Below, piece after piece: positions 60,117 through 64,000 of a stretch of DNA of 64,000 nt. Positions within the stretch are counted from its first letter, which is position 1. Each line of letters begins with the position of its first letter. The notes beneath the pieces are model-generated. The model searched no databases, was not told the DNA's origin, and worked only from the letters and a program-made list of their open reading frames with translations. The position numbers and the translations under genes are program-made. This DNA is from Gorsachius magnificus (taxonomy: Eukaryota > Chordata > Aves > Pelecaniformes > Ardeidae). Location of the stretch: assembly GCA_034008185.1 (NCBI GenBank), contig CM067082.1:11392984-11456983 (forward strand). The letters are read 5' to 3'.

Positions 60117-61495
60117 GAAAGTGAATCTGGAATTCCCTTTGTAGCTTGCTCTTCCCCGATTTATTTTTCCCTCGTATTTAATCCAACTTAAACACTTCCG
60201 TGCAGTAACATCAGCATGTTATTTTTAAATTCAGCTCTTATTGACTAATGAGCAGAATTGACCCTCGTCTTTATTGTTAGAAAAGGGCAGAGGCAGCCAG
60301 GCTCAAATGCTGAAAGATTTACTGTAGAGCAACTGGTTCTGCTGAGGCGCGAACTGAGATATGAGCCATGAATTAAGATGCTTCTGAAATAATACTTTGA
60401 GCTTTCAGCACCAGCACAGGCTTCTTGTCAGATCAGCTGTTTGCTAGTCAAGACAATAAAAATGCACCCTCCAGATTAACTCTTCCCCAAGGACTTTGGG
60501 CTTAAACCACCCAGGATGCTTTCCTGACTCTATTTGGCTATGCAGGAACTGGTATCAGTCCTCTTGCAATTTGGATCAGATGCAAAAGCAAAATAACAAG
60601 CAGAACCAAGCAGCTGGGTCTCCATTTTCTGACTGATATGGTCTTGTGTATTTGATATATTTCTGCAGTTCTAATCCCATACTCAGCGGGGTCCTGGAGA
60701 CAGAGCACCTCTGATAATCAGGTGCCTTTTTGCAGAGTCTGAGTATTTCTGTGTGTAATTGTCATGAGCTGTCCTTGCTCACTTCTCTTCCTGTTGGGCC
60801 ACCACCCCCCCTCTGCAAAAATACTGATTCTCATTTTCCACAGCTGCTATGGTCTCCTCTCCAGGCTGCCACTTGTCCTATTCTATAACATGAAGCCCCA
60901 GACTGAATCCTGTGGTCCAGCCCTTGCTGAGGAAAGCAGAAAACTGAGTGTCTGGGTACTTTTTATTTGGTTTTTTGAAATATACCCCAGACTGCCTGCA
61001 GCCCAGTAGAGCAGTTTCCTTTAGCACCACATTGCCCCACTGACTCAGTCAATTTGTCATCCTCCAAAATCCCCCAATCCTATTCCATGATAGGAAAATG
61101 CTGGTTAGAAAACAGCAAGTTTCCTCTTTTTTAGGAGACTGACAGAACTATTTAAAGGTTTTTACAGTAGCCGTTGTTTTTATAACATCCTTAGTTTGCA
61201 CAAAGTTGACCACATCCAATATTCTTCTTAACTAATACCTCTGTAGCTGCAATATAGTAAGAGCTAAGAGGGTGTGCCAAGGTAAAACAATAAATACATA
61301 AACATTTTAATTAGATTTCAGGTTTTCTGGGGAAAAGGACAGGAGCATCCATAGCTTTGTTACAGATTCCCCATCACTCCCCTGTGTAAGATCCAGTGCA
61401 CTCCATGTGGACACAGATGCCATCCCCAGAAGTTAACATCCCACTTAGCAGAAGATGAAAAGAAGTCCTAGTTCTTGTTATATGTAAGCATTTCA
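60117..61495. other. unique non-coding sequence
   Basis: Nothing recognisable lies in this stretch. The opening at 60764-61009 has no domain. Confidence 0.5.
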
Positions 61496-61545
61496 GTAGC
61501 ACCTGGAGGTTCCAGTTAGGGCCTTAGAGAGCTAGACACAGCTCA
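61496..61545 (+). repeat. relic of ancient amniote dispersed repeat (family A)
   Basis: 'gtagcacctggaggttccag', 'ttagggccttagagagctag' and 'acacagctcagacg' resemble the left part of family A (tagcacctagaggccccaac...agggcccc...gctaggcac). The right part is absent. Confidence 0.4.
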
Positions 61546-63601
61546 GACGTAACCCTTCTGCCAAGCCTTCAATGGGTCAGGTTCAGCCTCCAAAGAAAGA
61601 CCCCTCCTGAAGAGCAGCAGTAAAATCAGCACCAGTCTCAGCCCAGACGCCTAGGAGGACAGCTGTGATTTTCTCTGGCAAAAGCAATATTCATTCTAGC
61701 AAGTACTGAATGAAAGACATGAAACCCTTTCTTTGGGGAAAGAAGGGAAACAACACACAGCCACAGTCCCCATCACACCACCTGCTACCCCCCAAACCTG
61801 CCATCCACCCCATACAGTTGCCCTTATTGAAATTATTTCAGTCCCAGCTTATAGCTTTCCCAGCTTTCCCTCTTCTAGTGGAAGCTCCTGAGTGCCCAGG
61901 GCTCTTGAGAAACCCCATCTGATCCTTGGATCAGAACCACCCTTCATGCATGACCCTTCTGGCACCAAGAGGTAGAGCTTGGATGGAGAACAGCTGAAGT
62001 TTGAGCTATCCCTGTTTCCAGCTCAGGTGGTTCCTCAGCAACTAAACCCATCCACCTGCCGGCACTGGTGGCAGCTGTCACTTTTGCCAGCCACCCTTGC
62101 CCAGGAGCTCTCACAAGCTGCCCTGTTCGGTAGTTGCCCCAGTGATGTTTTGCTCCAAAGTCAGGGTTCAATGGCACATGTGATCCATACATAACCCCGG
62201 ACACCGAGGAGGCACCATGGAGCTTGCTCCTCAGTCTCTGCAGGCTCTCCCTATGCTTCCCTGTTTTCCCATGAAGCCATCAAGGACCCTCTACCATGGT
62301 GCTTTTCCATCCCTTTGGGACTTCTCAAGATCAGCTGCTCTTTCAATTTAGACCTCCAGCCAGTAGGCCAGAAATAAGGAAAAATTCTATTTCCATAAAA
62401 GATACCTCCTCAGTAATAAGGGTATTAAAAAAAAGACAGTAATTAAAGTAATTTGCTGATGGTTCTGGGGTAAGATTTGAAGCCCATTTCCTTAGTTCCC
62501 ACAGATATTTGCCAGTACTGATTCAGACTCTTGGCCCATTTCGCCATGCTGGCAGATATTAAATGGTGAATGCTGACTAGTTTCATAGGTCTTTTATTAC
62601 AGCAAGGATGGTTAAAGTAGGGGTGTAAGAAGTTGTTCCAGTGGCATTTGTCCATGGGGCAGAGGAAGCAAGCTGCATAAGACAGACTGCTTTGTCCACT
62701 ATGTTTTCCAATTGAATTGTGTTTCATAGGAAATATCAGAAATCATACTATATCCTGGAGAAATTCCTTCCTTTGTCATCTCTTTCTTTGGGATGAGCAA
62801 CCCTGTGACAGAACTGTTTCAAGCAGAACTTTCAGGTGCTACACTGAAGTTATTTGCTTTCTGCCTTCCTGAGATCAGCTTTCTAAGAGCAAGCTAAATG
62901 TGTGCCTTCTGGTTTCTGAAAGGGGTGCAAGTGAGGGAGATGATTCAAATCCAGCCAAAAGCATTAGAAAGACTCCCCTCAAACTGAATGGGTTTTGATC
63001 AGACCCAAAGCCACTTGGTGTGCAGAAAAAGAAGAGGAGCAGAATTTGAGTATTCCCTAAGTGTCAGAGACATAAGCACGGCTGCGTGTAGTGGAAAGAA
63101 GGAAAGACTGGCTGATAAAGATAGGGCAGCAGCTTACTTCCAAGCTTTTCTTTGTTCCTATGATTTAGGACAAGCCAGTTTCTGACAGATTCATCAAGTA
63201 TCCACTTTCCTTCCAGGGGAAGCTGTGGTGAGCATCAGCAAAGGCTGAATGCACCACACTGCAGAATGGCTCCGCTGTTTGAGGTAAGAGCTCTCAGCAA
63301 GGAGACCGGCCAGCTGGTCTGAACAAGAGGTAGCGGCACACAGGCAGCGTGCTGCCGGACACGCAGCTGTATTTGCAGTACACAGTTACCCGCAGTACCA
63401 AACAAGAGGTACAATGAAATTTCTCTCACACAAATGCTGATCAAAGGGCACTGAGATATTCCAGGCCAAGGTAATGATAATCCAGCAACACGTTCCCACT
63501 GTTGGTACAGAAGCAATAACCCCAACACAATCCAAAGGTGACATTACTGCTGGTGCTCTACAGCCCAACCCGCACAGACCCTTAAAAAATCCAATAGCTC
63601 T
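61546..63601. other. unique non-coding sequence
   Basis: Openings at 61944-62204 (minus) and 63235-63610 (minus) carry no recognisable domain. No gene or clear repeat is seen before CR1 copy 5. Confidence 0.5.
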
Positions 63602-64000
63602 TAGAATCATAGAATCATAGAATCACTTTGGTTGGAAAAGACCTTTAAGATCATCAAGTCCAACCTTTAACCTAACCCTGACAACCCACCACTAAACCAT
63701 GTCCCTAAGCACCTCGTCTATCCTTCTTTTAAATACCTCCAGGGATGAGAACTTGACCACCTCCCTGGGCAGCCCATTCCAGAGCCTGACAACCCTTTTG
63801 GTGAAGAAGTTTTTCCTAATGTCTAGCCTAAACCTGCCCTGGCACAACTTCAAACCATTCCCCCTCGTCCTGTCATCTGTTACCAGGGAGAAGAGGGCGA
63901 CCCCGACCTCGCTACCCCCTCCTGTCAGGCAGCTGTAGAGGGCGATCAGGTCTCCCCTCAGCCTCCTCTTCTCCAGACTAAACAACCCCAGTTCCCTCAG
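63602..64000 (-). mobile_element. CR1 LINE copy 5, continues beyond the window
   Basis: The tail (three TCATAGAAT-type units) starts at 63602, followed by a 3' UTR ('ttggttggaaaagaccttta', 'agatcatcaagtccaacc') and the ORF2 C-terminus ending at 63692. The frame is uninterrupted to the window edge: [58 protein letters not shown] and the end DEVLRDMV. The 3' UTR and ending resemble copy 1, so both belong to one subfamily, but this copy is cleaner. How much polymerase it retains cannot be seen because it runs off the window. Confidence 0.95.

Noticed and set aside
1..64000. Endogenous retrovirus, CRISPR array, tRNA, rRNA or a prokaryote-type gene cluster
   Set aside because: No primer-binding site, paired LTRs, retroviral protein motifs, direct-repeat array, tRNA cloverleaf or operon-like gene order was seen. 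The sequence is vertebrate non-coding DNA.

Overview
This window is bird nuclear DNA: either a gene desert or the inside of a very long intron. Five clear CR1 (chicken repeat 1) LINE 3' fragments carry the avian 3' tail, tandem copies of an ATTCTATGA/ATTCTGTGA-type 8-9-mer, here seen reverse-complemented as TCATAGAAT/TCACAGAAT. The copies near 4.3 kb and 63.6 kb resemble a CR1 variant I associate with neoavian birds, but that is from memory. CpG is depleted, there is no CpG island, and base composition is moderately AT-rich. There is no operon structure, rRNA, tRNA, CRISPR array, phage or retroviral gene set. Reading frames longer than 100 codons are mostly chance openings in GC-richer patches.

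Layout. 0-4.3 kb: unique sequence with two short ancient-repeat relics and a badly eroded LINE reverse-transcriptase stretch (about 3.2-3.45 kb). 4.3-4.7 kb: CR1 copy 1. 4.7-13.2 kb: mostly unique, with a MIR-like scrap, a palindrome-derived relic near 10 kb and an ancient CR1/L3-like 3' end near 12.6 kb. 13.25-13.75 kb: CR1 copy 2, still with an uninterrupted terminal reading frame. 13.8-32 kb: unique sequence with blocks that look like possible conserved regulatory DNA (15.5-16.1, 21.3, 30.9-31.1 and 31.8 kb), a MIR relic (17.3 kb), an old CR1 (20.5 kb) and a fossil reverse transcriptase (23.3-23.5 kb). 32.05-32.57 kb: the only non-repeat stretch with some coding character, on the minus strand, with two CxxC pairs and one apparent frame break; I cannot identify it. 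33-48 kb: unique sequence, two old CR1 scraps, a pair of perfect octamers (37.93 kb) and CR1 copy 3 (39.7 kb). 48.14-49.22 kb: CR1 copy 4, the longest, retaining the RT catalytic motif but with two frame breaks. 51.5-52.9 kb: two old plus-strand CR1 3' ends. 53-63.6 kb: unique sequence, with three ancient-repeat relics between 59.9 and 61.5 kb. 63.6 kb to the end: CR1 copy 5, cut by the window edge.

No host protein-coding gene can be called with confidence and no new biological system is evident. The points most worth a second look are the unidentified 32 kb candidate exon, the dense layer of very old amniote repeats, the shared orientation of all five younger CR1s, and a few compact motif clusters that could be enhancers.
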